Positions 25,508 through 36,500 of a stretch of DNA of 64,000 bases are shown piece after piece. Source of the stretch: Sphagnum magellanicum (Eukaryota; Streptophyta; Sphagnopsida; Sphagnales; Sphagnaceae); assembly GCA_021904315.1 (NCBI GenBank), contig CM038908.1, positions 12,668,501-12,732,500 of the forward strand, written 5' to 3'. Numbering within the stretch: position 1 is the first letter of the stretch; every line of letters starts with the position of its first letter. The notes beneath the pieces were generated by a model. That model was not told the DNA's origin and did not search any database. It saw only the letters and a list, made by a program, of their open reading frames with translations. The translations under genes and the position numbers were made by a program.

Positions 25508-25974
25508 CACTACTAGAAATTCTGTCATATGCAACCACCATGTTTGCAACTGGGATGCAACTACCGGTCACATGCAATTATGCAAAGTTTTTCATGCAAC
25601 TACAATGAATTTTTGCTCCTTTTTTGGGTGTGTATGCAACTATGGTGCAACTATGATCACCTTCATCCCAACCTTTGGATGATTTTTATGATATATCATC
25701 GTATATATTTAATATGCATATACTCATAGTTGCATGTGCAACCAAAATAGGCCAACTATGGTATTTTGATAAGCTAGGTACACATTTTTTTTAAGGCATG
25801 TCTAGGATTAGGGTTGCCTACAAATGACAATCTCATTGATAAGGTTTAGGATATAGGTGAATTGTGTTGGTCAAAATTTGAAATTGTGGTTTTGTTATTC
25901 ATTCTAGTAGCAACATTCCTCCATCATCTTATAACCATACCAATGTTTCCTTTAGATTATCACCAGCTCTGATA

Positions 25975-28926
25975 CCAAAAACAGGGGCGAAAAAGAAGAA
26001 GAAGTAGCAGAAGAAGCAAGAGCTTCTCCTCCTCCGCGGCGGCGCGGGAGAAACAATCTGGCCGCAACACTAGTAGTGATAGGGACACTCATTTCATCAC
26101 CCAAGAAGCAGCATGTGTTGGATCTGACATAGTGTGTTATAATAGCAGCAGCTCTTGTTGTGCACGGGTAGAGGAGGTTCTACCTACATATCTGCTGCTG
26201 CAGAGGAGAGAGAGTTCTTGGAAACAAACTGGCGAAAGGGATGCCCGTCAAAGACCAATAGAAGAACTCACCAATGCTACTGAAAGCGAAGAAGCTGCTG
26301 AAGAAGAAGAAGAAGAACAAGAACAAGAAGACGGTGATCAATTGCACACGAAACAGTATGAGGAGCTAGAAGAACCGCTTCCGCAAACCGAGCGGGAGGC
26401 GCTGGCTGCGATGTATCTGGAACTGGAGAAAGAGAGAAATGCGTCCGCGACGGCGGCAAACGAAGCCATGGGAATGATTGCGCGTCTCCAAGAAGAAAAA
26501 GTCGCAGTGCTGATGGAAGCTAGACAGTTCCAGCGGGTGGTGGAACAGAAGTCGATGCACGATCAAGAAGCGATCGACGGTCTGCGAAAGGTCATTGCAA
26601 GGATCGAAGAGGAGAAGCGTGAACTGGAAGAGGAAAACGAGTTCTACAGATCGATCGAGGTTACTCCGTGCGCAGATAGAGGATAGCATACGTGCTCGAA
26701 GCATGCTGTTGCTTACCGCACCTTCTTCTTCTGCTGAAGAGAGAACAAGAAGAAGCCGAAGCCTTCTTCTTCAGAAATTGCCTTCATCAACGTCCATGGG
26801 AAAAGAAAAATTTCCTGCTAATGTAAGGCCTGCTGCAGCAGATGTCCAAGAAGAAGAGCAATCGAGATTTATAGGAAGAACAATCAAGTCGAAGAAACAT
26901 CTTCGGGGTCCAATTGTTCGAGAAGAAGTATCTCCGGAACGTGGACTGCCTCAGCTGGAGGATTCGAGCATCATACCTGCGAAGGGTAGTGATGTGAACG
27001 CTACATCTTCGGTAGTTTCTCAAGTGGTACAAGCGCGAACGGACGCAGTCATCGGAGGAGGAGGTAGTAAGGCATTAGGGTTAGGGTTCAGCAGCAAAAT
27101 AGATACAGTAACAACGAGTTCGCCCAGGGCAATGGGTGGTAACAACAAAAAGAAGCAAATTAGCAGAGCACCGGCTTTGGCAGTTTTATCTGGGACTGTT
27201 TCTGGGAGGGGGCGTTGCAGAAGGTGAGTCTGATTCAGCTCAAGTCTCCGAGATTATTTCGGCGGAGGACTTAGATAGCACCTCTGAGGAAGTTAAGAGC
27301 ACCATTAGCAGCAGCAGCAATTCTGGACTTCACCGAAGATCTCGAAAGTTAGCGACGATGATGTCGGTCGATGAGAATAGTAGCCTTCTCTCAGCTGCTG
27401 CGCCTGAGAGCGACGAAGTGCAAAAAGTGTCAGAGCCTAAGGCTACTACACATAGCCGAATGAAACACACCCAGCCTGCAAGCACACCATCTCACTTTCA
27501 GATTCGAGAAAGCCCTCTTAGTTCAGATGCAATCTTCAACCAGGCAAGCGCAAAATTCTTGTTTCTTCTTCTTTTGGCGTTTCTTGTTTGTTCTCTATCA
27601 TCTATTAGTATATCTTTAGGTGCCTAATATGCTTCTTTCTTCCTGTTCTGTATCCTGCATCCATATACTCTTTGTCTGAATCCAATTCTGGAATCTATAC
27701 AATCTGGTGTGTGGGCATGGCAATAATTGGAGCAGAGTCACGCAGGGCTGTTCAATCTGTGCCTTGTTATCCTGATTGCAGTCAACAGTCGGCTCATTAT
27801 AGAGAATCTGATGAAGGTGTTTCTCCACAACTCTCTTCTACCTATCTCTGCATATAAAGATATTCTTGTGTGAGTTATTTGCTACAATCTCAATCTGGTT
27901 TTGTTCTTTTGAATCATATCAATCAGTTGTCATGAATGCATGTGTCTTAACACCAAGAGCAGGAGTTAAGATTTCCAAGACTTCAAAGCATCTTTCACGA
28001 AAGTATCTGCTATGGCTGAGGCGGGCGACACATCTCTTGAGGCATTGCTGAAATGCATTTCCCACATGTGTCTCCATTTTCACTATCTGCTTAAAGATTG
28101 ATATCTTGTTTGAGCTGAAAGGACACTTTGTGGGATGTTGTTTGGACAGTATGGACTGCTAATACAAGCTGGGTTCTGGTTCAGCTCAAGGTCATTGAAG
28201 GATTGGCCTCTACTGATGTGTGGGTAATTTGCTTCTGAACTTCTCTTTGTCTAAAACCAGATGTTAGCTTATGTTTCAAGCATTCATTTGAGGAAAGGAG
28301 GTTGTCTGTGTTGGAGTATGTGTGGAAACTAGAAGAGGAGTTGCATCAGCAGGCAGGAAGACGACCTGCAGCCACCCCTGCTCCTACTACTGGTGGCAGA
28401 TCTAAAAGCGTGGGAGTGTCAAGATCTAAAACCCAAAGTCCAGTTGAGAGAACAATGAGCTCAGAAGAGACAGCCACAAATGCAGCAACAACTATGATGT
28501 GTGCAATCACTGACAATTTATCAATTGTGGCAAAGACTTTATGAAGATGGGAAGACTACCAATGAAAGACACTTGGATGCATTTTCTTCTGAGGAGCAAG
28601 ATGGCAATGTTACCAGTCATATCCAACATAATCTTCATGTTGATGAAGGCAGAAACAAAGAAAGACAGCAAGAGGCTGGCACATCTATGCTTAGTGGTGA
28701 GGAAACACTTGGACAATGTAGTGATGAGGTACTCTTTGAGCATGATATCTGTGAGGTACAGGAACCAGCTTATGAGCCACAGGGAGTTGCAGGAGACTTA
28801 AGCCGGCGAAGGCATGTGAATTTAGATAAATTAGGAAAACCCGACCTTCTGTTCTCTCTAGATGAGGATATAAGAGATAGGAATGAAATGGAATATGTGA
28901 GTGATGACTTTACAGTGCCACTGTAA
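25975..28926 (+). pseudogene. Captured MyoB-like gene (GTD-binding/zein-binding domain), carried by the CACTA element
   Basis: GTD-binding proteins (PF04576) bind the globular tail of plant myosin XI. The frame 26132-26686, open upstream to about 25975 without a clear ATG, encodes an acidic run, then the domain: EREALAAMYLELEKERNASA, TAANEAMGMIARLQEEK, VLMEARQFQRV, ELEEENEFYRS. A GATC repeat at about 26650 shifts the frame; downstream residues RLLRAQIEDSIRAR continue in the next frame. A TG|GTAACA donor (about 27134) and TTGCAG|AA acceptor (27214) would join that frame to one ending near 27553. A later piece (28302-28545) has LEYVWKLEEELHQQAGRRP, followed after another frame change by a 28501-28926 frame ending in DFTVPL. 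The N-terminal membrane anchor of typical MyoB proteins is absent. It is higher in GC than its surroundings, as a host gene would be, and retained introns imply DNA-level capture. Confidence 0.75.
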
Positions 28927-28980
28927 TAAATTTAATAGTTGTTGTGTTGCCATGTGGCATACTATAAACGGTATGATGAA

Positions 28981-29014
28981 AACCCTAAACCCTAACCCTA
29001 ACCCTAACCCTAAC
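28981..29014. repeat. Interstitial telomere-type repeat (CCCTAAA/CCCTAA mix)
   Basis: A perfect run starts with the plant-type AAACCCTAAA and continues as several CCCTAA units, the six-base form. It lies inside the CACTA element, just after the captured gene. Confidence 0.9.
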
Positions 29015-29574
29015 AGTGAGGCCATGTGACACATGGCGATTCAAACTCTCAAAATATTAGTTGCATTTGCAACTACATTGTGTGGTCACTAGGTTGCCAA
29101 ATGGCATGATCCTGATAATTAAACCTTATAACCCTAACCCTAATCTTCCCCACATGTACAATGACATAGCATGGTTGATCAAGCCTTAAACCCAACACGT
29201 GTCACCACCCCAATGGCTATGACTTGGACGGTCTAGATTAATTAAAATAATTTTTAAAACTAAATATTTAATTACAAAATAAAAGTACACGTGTTCGCAT
29301 ACAATTGGGTTAGCTAATTAACATGTAATGCAATGGGAACGCAACCCCTGTAGTTGCATGCAGTCGCACTTATAACCGTTAGTATAGAATATGGGTGGAT
29401 GAAACCATATGACTCAACCGTATATACTTGTCATATACGGACTGTTGGATGCAATTGCAATTTTGATGCAATTTGTCTTACGCAACTGGGCGAATTTGCA
29501 GTTGCAAGTGTCGCATGCAATTGAAAACCAGTTGCATAAGACAGTTGCAAAATGGCAAATTTCTAGTAGTGTCA

Positions 29575-30455
29575 TGCTTTCACTTGATAGGCTTTCATAT
29601 TAGTTTCTCGTATAAGTGGAATTACCTCTAGTGTTAGCAAAATTGGACTATCATTGTTCTTTATATTATGCCCTCAAGATCAACCTTTTTTCCTCATCGG
29701 TTGGTTCTTATTCACTAGTTGGTTATAACTATTCGAAACCCTTTTCTCATTACCTCTTATGACATAGCTAGGTTTTTTCTTGTGCACCTTTGGTGGACTC
29801 AGGTGGTCAAGTGTTTAAGATTGATTCACGACTTTTTTTTCAATAGATATGATGATAACATCTTCATTATCTTCAACATTAGTTTGAGTAGCCATGATCA
29901 TTAAAGTAGTTTAAGTGGTTGAGTTCTAATGTTCTGAATCACGACACCGGTTAGCATGCAAAGACACATTGAAGCCATCATCTCGCAATGGTTTCCTTCG
30001 AGATCTTTCAAAATGATTTCAAGAACTTTACATTTAGTTTCTTGATAACCAAAATGCAGGATTAGACAAAAAATCTATATTTAGTGATATCTACTTAGAA
30101 AACATAAAATCATATAGTCGATAAGCATGAATTGGACTTACCAAGTAGACACAGGTTACAACACCTCCATCAAAGATACTTAGATAAACCATGTCGTTCA
30201 AAATTATAGGTTTTAAAACTTGCAACACTGCTTTCGACAAAACCTCATGTTTATATAATTATCAATCTTCTAGAAACACAAAACTAGGCATTCAATTAAT
30301 GCCAACAATCTCTTGCTTGTGAAAATATTGATGCCCACATTTGTTCCAATTCTACAAAGGAACAAATATGCATACATCAACACATGATTGTTCAATAAAG
30401 TTGTCGATTGAAACGAAACCTCTCCTTCTCGTGCCATGTATTACCCAAATTCAAA
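29575..30455. other. AT-rich DNA after the CACTA element
   Basis: The first bases after the target duplication continue the reading frame that was open before the insertion for a few codons, then stop. This suggests the flanking Helitron sequence resumes here. The rest shows no recognisable gene. Confidence 0.4.
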
Positions 30456-32580
30456 TCAAATCTTAGTGACAAAAATTGACTTGCTCACAATAGTAAACAA
30501 GCTCTTAAATGATTCCTGGTCACATATGCAAGCAACTACTATAAAATTGGCCTTGGCATTGAAGATTCTAATAAGAAAAGACTCCCAATTAGGGCCCTTC
30601 CAAATAATGGGAACATCTTTCAAACTGTGTGTTGTATAGATGACATCGATGGTCCATGTCACATCATTTTGCAAGAATGATGTTGATGATTCCTTGTCCA
30701 TAACATCTAATAGGCGTGACATGTTATTAACTCTATCATACTTATAATGACTATCCAATAGAATGGCCTTTGCTGCAACATCTTTTACATTCCCATTCTG
30801 GATCCATTTTTCCAAAAAACGTTTAAACCCCAAAGGTGGAGCCTCATCTGAGGGGTTCAATTTCAAATTTTTTGAATAGAACTTGTCATTGAACTTCAAA
30901 TCCAAAATAGAGAACAACATCTTGTCGAGGTTATGTTTCTCTTTCAACATGTGCCATTTGTCATTTGAGTAGGGTTTTTGATTATTGGCTGTTAGCTTCG
31001 GATGACCAAAATGAATCATTATTTCATTTCAAATAACAACCTTCCTCTTAAGAAGCCTTGTAAACTCATACATGGATTTCAACTTAGCCTCCTTCCTTTG
31101 GTTGGATGTTCCTTCAGAGTTATTATTTTCACAAGGAGCCCCCATGCTAACTTCTCCAATTGAATTTCCTTTATATTTGCCAAGCAACTGAAGGTGGATT
31201 TGCGAATTAATTTTGGTAGACATGATGGTACATCTCCAGATCCATCAAGGATGTTGCACCTATCCCATTCAAGGAAAATACTTTGCCACAACTAGAACAC
31301 CACATTTATCAATAGTAAGATGTTCATGCATTCCTTTGTGGATTCCATGATTAGCATGGGCTTCAATGTCTTTTTGAATTTGTACACAACATGCAAAACA
31401 ACAAGAAGGATTACTAATATAAGTAAAAACAAAGGAATACTACATAACATAATGTGATCTTTTGAATACCTTATATTCATCAGAGTGTCGAAGATAAGCA
31501 TCCAAATTTGGACGTGGCCATTCATAAGCATCCCAAATTTGCCATACATGTGCAAGGTTCTCCCTATAAGAAGGTTTCATTCCAAGGTCATAATCCTTGT
31601 TCAAAATTTTCGAAAGGTAACAAATTTTCACAAATTTCGTGTCCCACACGACAATTATTTGGAACTTGTAACTATAAATCTCTCGAACATGGTCCTTTGT
31701 ATTGGGATCCTCCACCAGTAACTATTAATGCAATCATATTTTATTATTACATTCTTTCTAGATGTGTCATTTGCATTGTAAACAAACAAGTATGTCAAAG
31801 AGGAACAATAATGCAAAGACAATGCACCTTTTCTATAACAATTGTGTGTTGCCTTCTAATAATGAGAAATTGATGGTTCTATATATCCTCCCACTTTCTA
31901 TTAAAGCAAAATATGTCCTAGACTTTTGGGGTCTTTGGAATCACAAATATTGGCACTTTCGTGTCAAACTTGTCATATTGCGTAATCCTCTTTTTAATCT
32001 CGTCCTTATGTATATCTAAGAGGGGATGACATACAATGTTTGGGGGTGTTCTTTTAGAATGGTGAATGTTAACCATAACACCTAGAACTAGGTCATTTTT
32101 CCAAGAGGGAAGCAGTTCAAAAACTCATCTCCTAACATGTCATCCACTAGTCGACACTCTGTTGAATCAAATCTTTTGTCCTTACCTACTACCAATTTTG
32201 TCAAAATTTTCTCTTTTTTCTACACCTTAGTTTTCTCCTTCCATGGTTTTTTTGTTGGGCACGACTCACTTGAGCACTCAACGTTAGTCATAGCCTATTC
32301 AAAGACCCTTTGGGAGTCTCTTGCCGATTAGTCCTTCTCAATTTGAAGAACTTCGAAGAACTTATCCCAATGATCATGAATGTTTTGCACGGTTTTATCC
32401 TTCAATTCTTTAAACTAGAAACCTCTTTTAGCACTAGTTAGGGAAAGTTCATTGATAATTTTGTTAATCAGGCAACTGAGACCAACTACCTATTTATTTT
32501 TTGAATCCTCGAGGATGAAACCAACCATCACAAGTTCATGAACCCAAACCTTCAATGCGTGGATGGGCATTTTTTTTACG
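30456..32580 (-). pseudogene. Unrecognised, decayed multi-exon protein-coding tract
   Basis: Several minus-strand frames look coding-like and line up in one direction. The best are a 187-codon frame at 30456-31019 (including AAKAILLDSHYKYDRVNNMS and SLKDVPIIWKGPNWESF) and a frame at about 31715-31470 (YRENLAHVWQIWDAYEWPRP, then YLRHSDEYK). The second ends at an AAG|GTATTC donor (about 31472). An AAAAAG acceptor near 31372 leads into a His/Cys-bearing piece (HANHGIHKGMHEHLTIDKCG) that might be zinc-binding. More pieces lie at about 32060-31890. Stops interrupt it. I recognise no family. It may be a host gene remnant or an unclassified transposon protein. Confidence 0.35.
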
Positions 32581-32821
32581 GAGTCCTCATTATTGTTTCT
32601 TGATGAAGTGGAATTCCATCAAGGATTTTTTGCAAGCATTGGCCTTGCCCCCCAAACCAATACATTCTTTGGAAAGGTCCAAATTCCAAGCTTTGCTTTG
32701 GGAGAATATTTATTAAGCCCTAGGTACTTTCCAATCACCTTCTTTAACAAAGGGGGCGTATACCTTCATATGAAAAAAAACCCAATAATTTCACCCCATA
32801 GATGTCACTTGTGAAATTAAG

Positions 32822-33595
32822 AAACCCCTAGTGATCACCAAGCATTCTTTTGGCGTTTTTTTTGCAATATAAAGTGAGAAATATAAACTAAGAAACATGT
32901 GGCAATTGTTAGGCATTTTTCGGCAATATAAACTGATAAACACCTGGTAGTCGCCAAGTGTTTTTTGGTAATAAAAGTTAAGAAATGCCTAGTGGCCGCT
33001 AGGTGTTCTTCATATATATACATAAAGAAATGTTTGGTGGCCGCTAAATGTTCATTAGAAATATACACTAAAAAACAATTGGTAGCCACCAAGAGTTCCT
33101 TAACAATAAAAATTGAAAAATGTTGAATGATCATTATGCATTCCTTAGTAATAGAAGCCAAGAAATGCTTAACGACCATTATGTGTTTTCTCAATAATAT
33201 AAGCCAAGCTACTAAGAGTTCTTCGATAATAGAGGTTGAGAAACACCTAGTGGCTGCTAAACATTTCTCAACAATATAAACTAACGAACATTTTGCATCT
33301 ACCAGACATTCTTTAACAAAACAAGCTAAGAAACGGTTAATGGCCGCTTGGTGTCCTCCAACAATAAAAGTAAAGAAATGTTTAATAGTTGCTAGGCGCG
33401 TTTCTTAGCAATATAACCCAAAAAATGTTTAGCATTCGCTAAGTGTTCTTTGGCAATAGAAGCTGAGAAATGCCCAGCGACCACCAGGCATTTTTTGGCA
33501 AAAAAAGTTGAGAAACACCTAGTGGTTGCCAAATGTTCCTTAGCAATAAAAGTAGAGAAACACTTGGTGGTCATTAGGTGTTCCTCTATCATATA
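32822..33595. repeat. 45-bp minisatellite, about 16 copies, open on the minus strand
   Basis: The unit resembles 'AAATGCCTAGTGGCCGCTAGG' followed by 'TGTTCTTTGGCAATAAAAGTTAAG'. Measured units (for example those starting at 32893 and 32938) are exactly 45 bp. On the minus strand the unit encodes about 15 residues of the type EHLAATRHFLTFIAK, kept open over two long stretches (32835-33194 and 33392-33658). One unit near 33197-33228 is shortened. Copies are 70-85% alike by eye. Confidence 0.85.
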
Positions 33596-33659
33596 ATATA
33601 TTGTATAATCTACAAATTCAACTAGTTTAGCAAATAAAAAGGACTTACGAGGATTCATT

Positions 33660-35150
33660 GGCCATTTTGGATTTTTCGAATATGTTAATCCTACATTTTT
33701 TTAATGTTGAGAGTTGTGTGATATCGAGTTCCTATTTCAAAGGAAAGTAGGAAATATGTTAGTTCAAAGATGGCTTTTGTTTAACAATGAGTCATAGAAT
33801 GAAAAAAACATGCATATTCATAAGGACATTTAAACTATGATTTACATGTTGAGAATTGGACTTTGAATCAAATGCATACATAAAGCATGTGAATGTTAAT
33901 GTTTAATAAAAATAGACACTCCTAGATTTCATTATAAGTTGTACACAAGGAAATACTGTGATAGATTTGCCATTCATACAAACAATGCTAATCACAAAAA
34001 GATAGCCAATCACAGAGTGACATAGAGAGATTGAATGATTAGTAGTTGTACAAGGAGAAGGCAAATCGGACATAAACTAAGCCTGTTATATAGAGATGGA
34101 CTATGGTTATCAAATAGAGTCCTAATTACGATGAGACAATGATGGACTATTGTAATAAAGAGATAGCTTTTAGTAGGCTAGAAACAAAGATGGATTATGG
34201 TAATCAAATAGAGTCCTAATTATAATGATTCAAAGTTTGACAAACACAAAAATATACACAAGCATAGACACAAACATAGGGATTTGTTGATCCACACATA
34301 TTCATTAGTAGAAGTACATTAAAGAATAAACATGTTTAAAATGAATGCCTCTGAGATAGTTTGATAGATACAAAGACACTCATGCAGACACAAAAATGAC
34401 ATTGGCAAATAGATGTACATAAGATGAAGAATTGACAAGTGCAAGGATTGGGTGAATTTACAAGGTTTGGATATTTGAAAACTTCTAGTTTTTGTTATTT
34501 GCAAGACTTATTCAATATTTGGAATGAAAATCAAGGACCTTGTTTGAAATATTGAGTTTGTTTTCAAAAGATTCAATATCCTTCTACACAATGATAACTT
34601 TACAGAATGGTGCAGAAGGATGTCGAGTCTTTTGAAGATCATGGTGTTTTGACAATTGTTCTTTAGCTTAAACCCTTGAATTGCAAACAACAAGAAGGAT
34701 GAGAATCCATCCTTCAAACTCCAAACCTTAGAATTGTAGAAGTGTAGATGTAAACAAAATACCCAATAATGGGGGCGGTCGTTGGGTGTTAGGGGCTTGA
34801 ACAAAATTGGAGCACTCCTAATTGCCGAAAGTTGTTGTGGACACAAATTGTTGATTTGAATTCAACCTTTGCCAAGTGTGCTTGTTTTGCCAAACATGTT
34901 TGCTTTGTCGAAAGAATGTGAGAGGGAGAGAGATAATGAGATGGGGAATGAAAGAAATTGTTAGAACTTGGGAGATGGAGGGAATGCGAAGGTGTGAAAA
35001 TGAGGATAGAAATATAACTTATCGAGAGATATTGAGGAAGTGAGAGAAACAACGAGCACACGTGAAAGAGAATGAGAGTGAGAGAGAGATGGAAATCGCA
35101 AGAATGAAAAAGAGAGAACAAAACCCTAATTGACTATTGTTTGAGGTGTG
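33660..35150. other. AT-rich intergenic DNA with a small foldback
   Basis: No gene is recognised. A 112-codon minus-strand frame (34508-34846) has no domain. Segment 34080-34230 has an internal near-duplicate ('GGTAATCAAATAGAGTCCTAATTA'-type, twice). The foldback at 34563-34636 is listed separately. Confidence 0.4.
34563..34636. other. Hairpin with 23-bp stem
   Basis: Left arm 34563-34585 and right arm 34614-34636 are near-perfect inverted repeats with a 28-nt loop. Read as RNA from the plus strand, there are two G-U wobbles and one A-C mismatch over 23 pairs. Size is near that of a small miRNA-type foldback, but there is no evidence of transcription. Confidence 0.6.
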
Positions 35151-35156
35151 ACATTT

Positions 35157-35586
35157 GGATGGATGGATGAAGAGACAAATGGATGGATAGAAGCTAAACG
35201 GATTGATTGACGGAGGGAGGGAAAGATGGATGGATGGATGAAGGTTGGACAGATCGATGAATGTAGGGATGGATGGATGGTTTGATGGAAGGTTGGATGA
35301 AGGTTGGATGGATGGATGGACGATGGATGGAAGGATGGATGGATGGATTTTGGACGGAGGGATGGACAAATCAATAGATGGATGGAGGCTCATAGGCATG
35401 GAAAGATGGATAGATGGATGGATGGATGGATGGACGATGGATAGATTGATGGACAGAGCGATGGAAAGATGATGGATGGATGATGGACAGATCGATGGAC
35501 GAAAGGATGGAAAGATGTATGGATGGATGGAGGGATGGAGAGATGGATCAATGTTCGGATGGAAGGATGGATGGATGGATGGATGG
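35157..35586. repeat. (GGAT)n-type microsatellite array
   Basis: About 430 bp of GGAT/GATG units, broken by short variants such as GGAGG and GATAGA. Long open frames on both strands (Pro-Ser-Ile-His repeats on minus, Asp-Gly-Trp-Met on plus) are by-products. Confidence 0.95.
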
Positions 35587-35699
35587 TATACATTATACAA
35601 TATAAAAATCTATTTTATAAAAATAATTATTTAACATAGTTTAAAATTAATAAAATTAATCATTTATAATTATTTATGAAAGTGATTTATTATGGATAA

Positions 35700-36500
35700 C
35701 ACTAGTAGAAAAAACCCTTAAAACTCAATCAATAATTTTCTGAATTTAAATATAAATTTTAGGGTTGAAAATAGTAATTCAGAATTCAAATATCAATTTT
35801 TAAATCAACTAATGTTTTGAAGTTAAATAACAAATTTCAGAATTAAAATGTCAATTTTCAGATTCAAATAAATAAATAAATATATATATATAATTGAAAC
35901 GTCCATTTATAGATTCAATTAATAATTTTCTAAGCTGAAATATTAATTTTGAGAATTGAAAATAATAATTTGTCATTCAAATTTCAACTTTCAAGTCAAA
36001 TAATTTCTTGAAATTTAAATTTAAAAATTCAGAATTGAAATATCAATTTTCATATTCAAATAAAAATAGTAAAAATCAAAATGTCAATTTTTAGACTCAA
36101 TTATAATTTTTTGAATTGAAATACTTATTTTTAGAGTTCTAAAAATAACATTTAGAATTCAAATATCAATTTTTAGATCAAATAATGTTTTTGAATTTAA
36201 ATAAAAACACTCAAAGTTGAAATATAAAATTTCATATTCAAATAAAAATATTCAAAATTAAAATTTTCATTTTTATAATCAATTAATAATTTCTGAATTG
36301 AAATACTAATTTTTGAATTTTAAAATAATAATTTAAAATTCAAATATTAGTTTTAAGATCAAATAAGCTTTTTGAATTTAATCAAAAAATTGAATATTCA
36401 AATAAAAAATTTCAAATTCAAATGATATTTTAAAGAATTGAAATAGCAAATTTTAGATTCAAATATCAAATTACAAATTAAAATATCAATTTTTGATATT
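35700..36500. repeat. AT-rich satellite, higher-order period about 183 bp
   Basis: The phrase '(A/T)CAATTAATAATTTTCTGAATTGAAAT' recurs at about 35725, 35913, 36094 and 36277, a spacing of 181-188 bp over at least four copies. Each monomer is itself built of roughly 30-bp subunits like 'AATTGAAATATCAATTTT' plus 'AGATTCAAATAA'. It decays into simple AT-rich DNA by about 36840. Confidence 0.7.

Larger units (their letters stand above)
25505..29574. mobile_element. CACTA transposon with gene cargo, TCA target duplication included
   Basis: The element itself is 25508-29571 (4,064 bp). The left end reads CACTACTAGAAATTCTGTCA and the right end, on the other strand, CACTACTAGAAATTTGCCAT: 14 identical bases, then further similarity to 'TGCAAC'. 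The 3-bp duplication TCA lies at 25505-25507 and 29572-29574, as expected for CACTA (En/Spm) elements. Both subterminal regions (25520-25750 and 29040-29560) are crowded with TGCAACT/AGTTGCA motifs, the usual transposase-binding architecture. No transposase frame is visible, so it looks non-autonomous. The interior holds a captured GTD-binding gene (25975-28926) and a telomere-type repeat. Clean ends point to a fairly recent insertion. Confidence 0.9.

Noticed and set aside
26366-26704. Antisense frame over the GTD-binding domain
   Set aside because: Shadow of the sense coding frame, no domain of its own.
35019-35600. 193-codon minus-strand frame rich in Pro-Ser-Ile-His
   Set aside because: Pure translation of the GGAT microsatellite.
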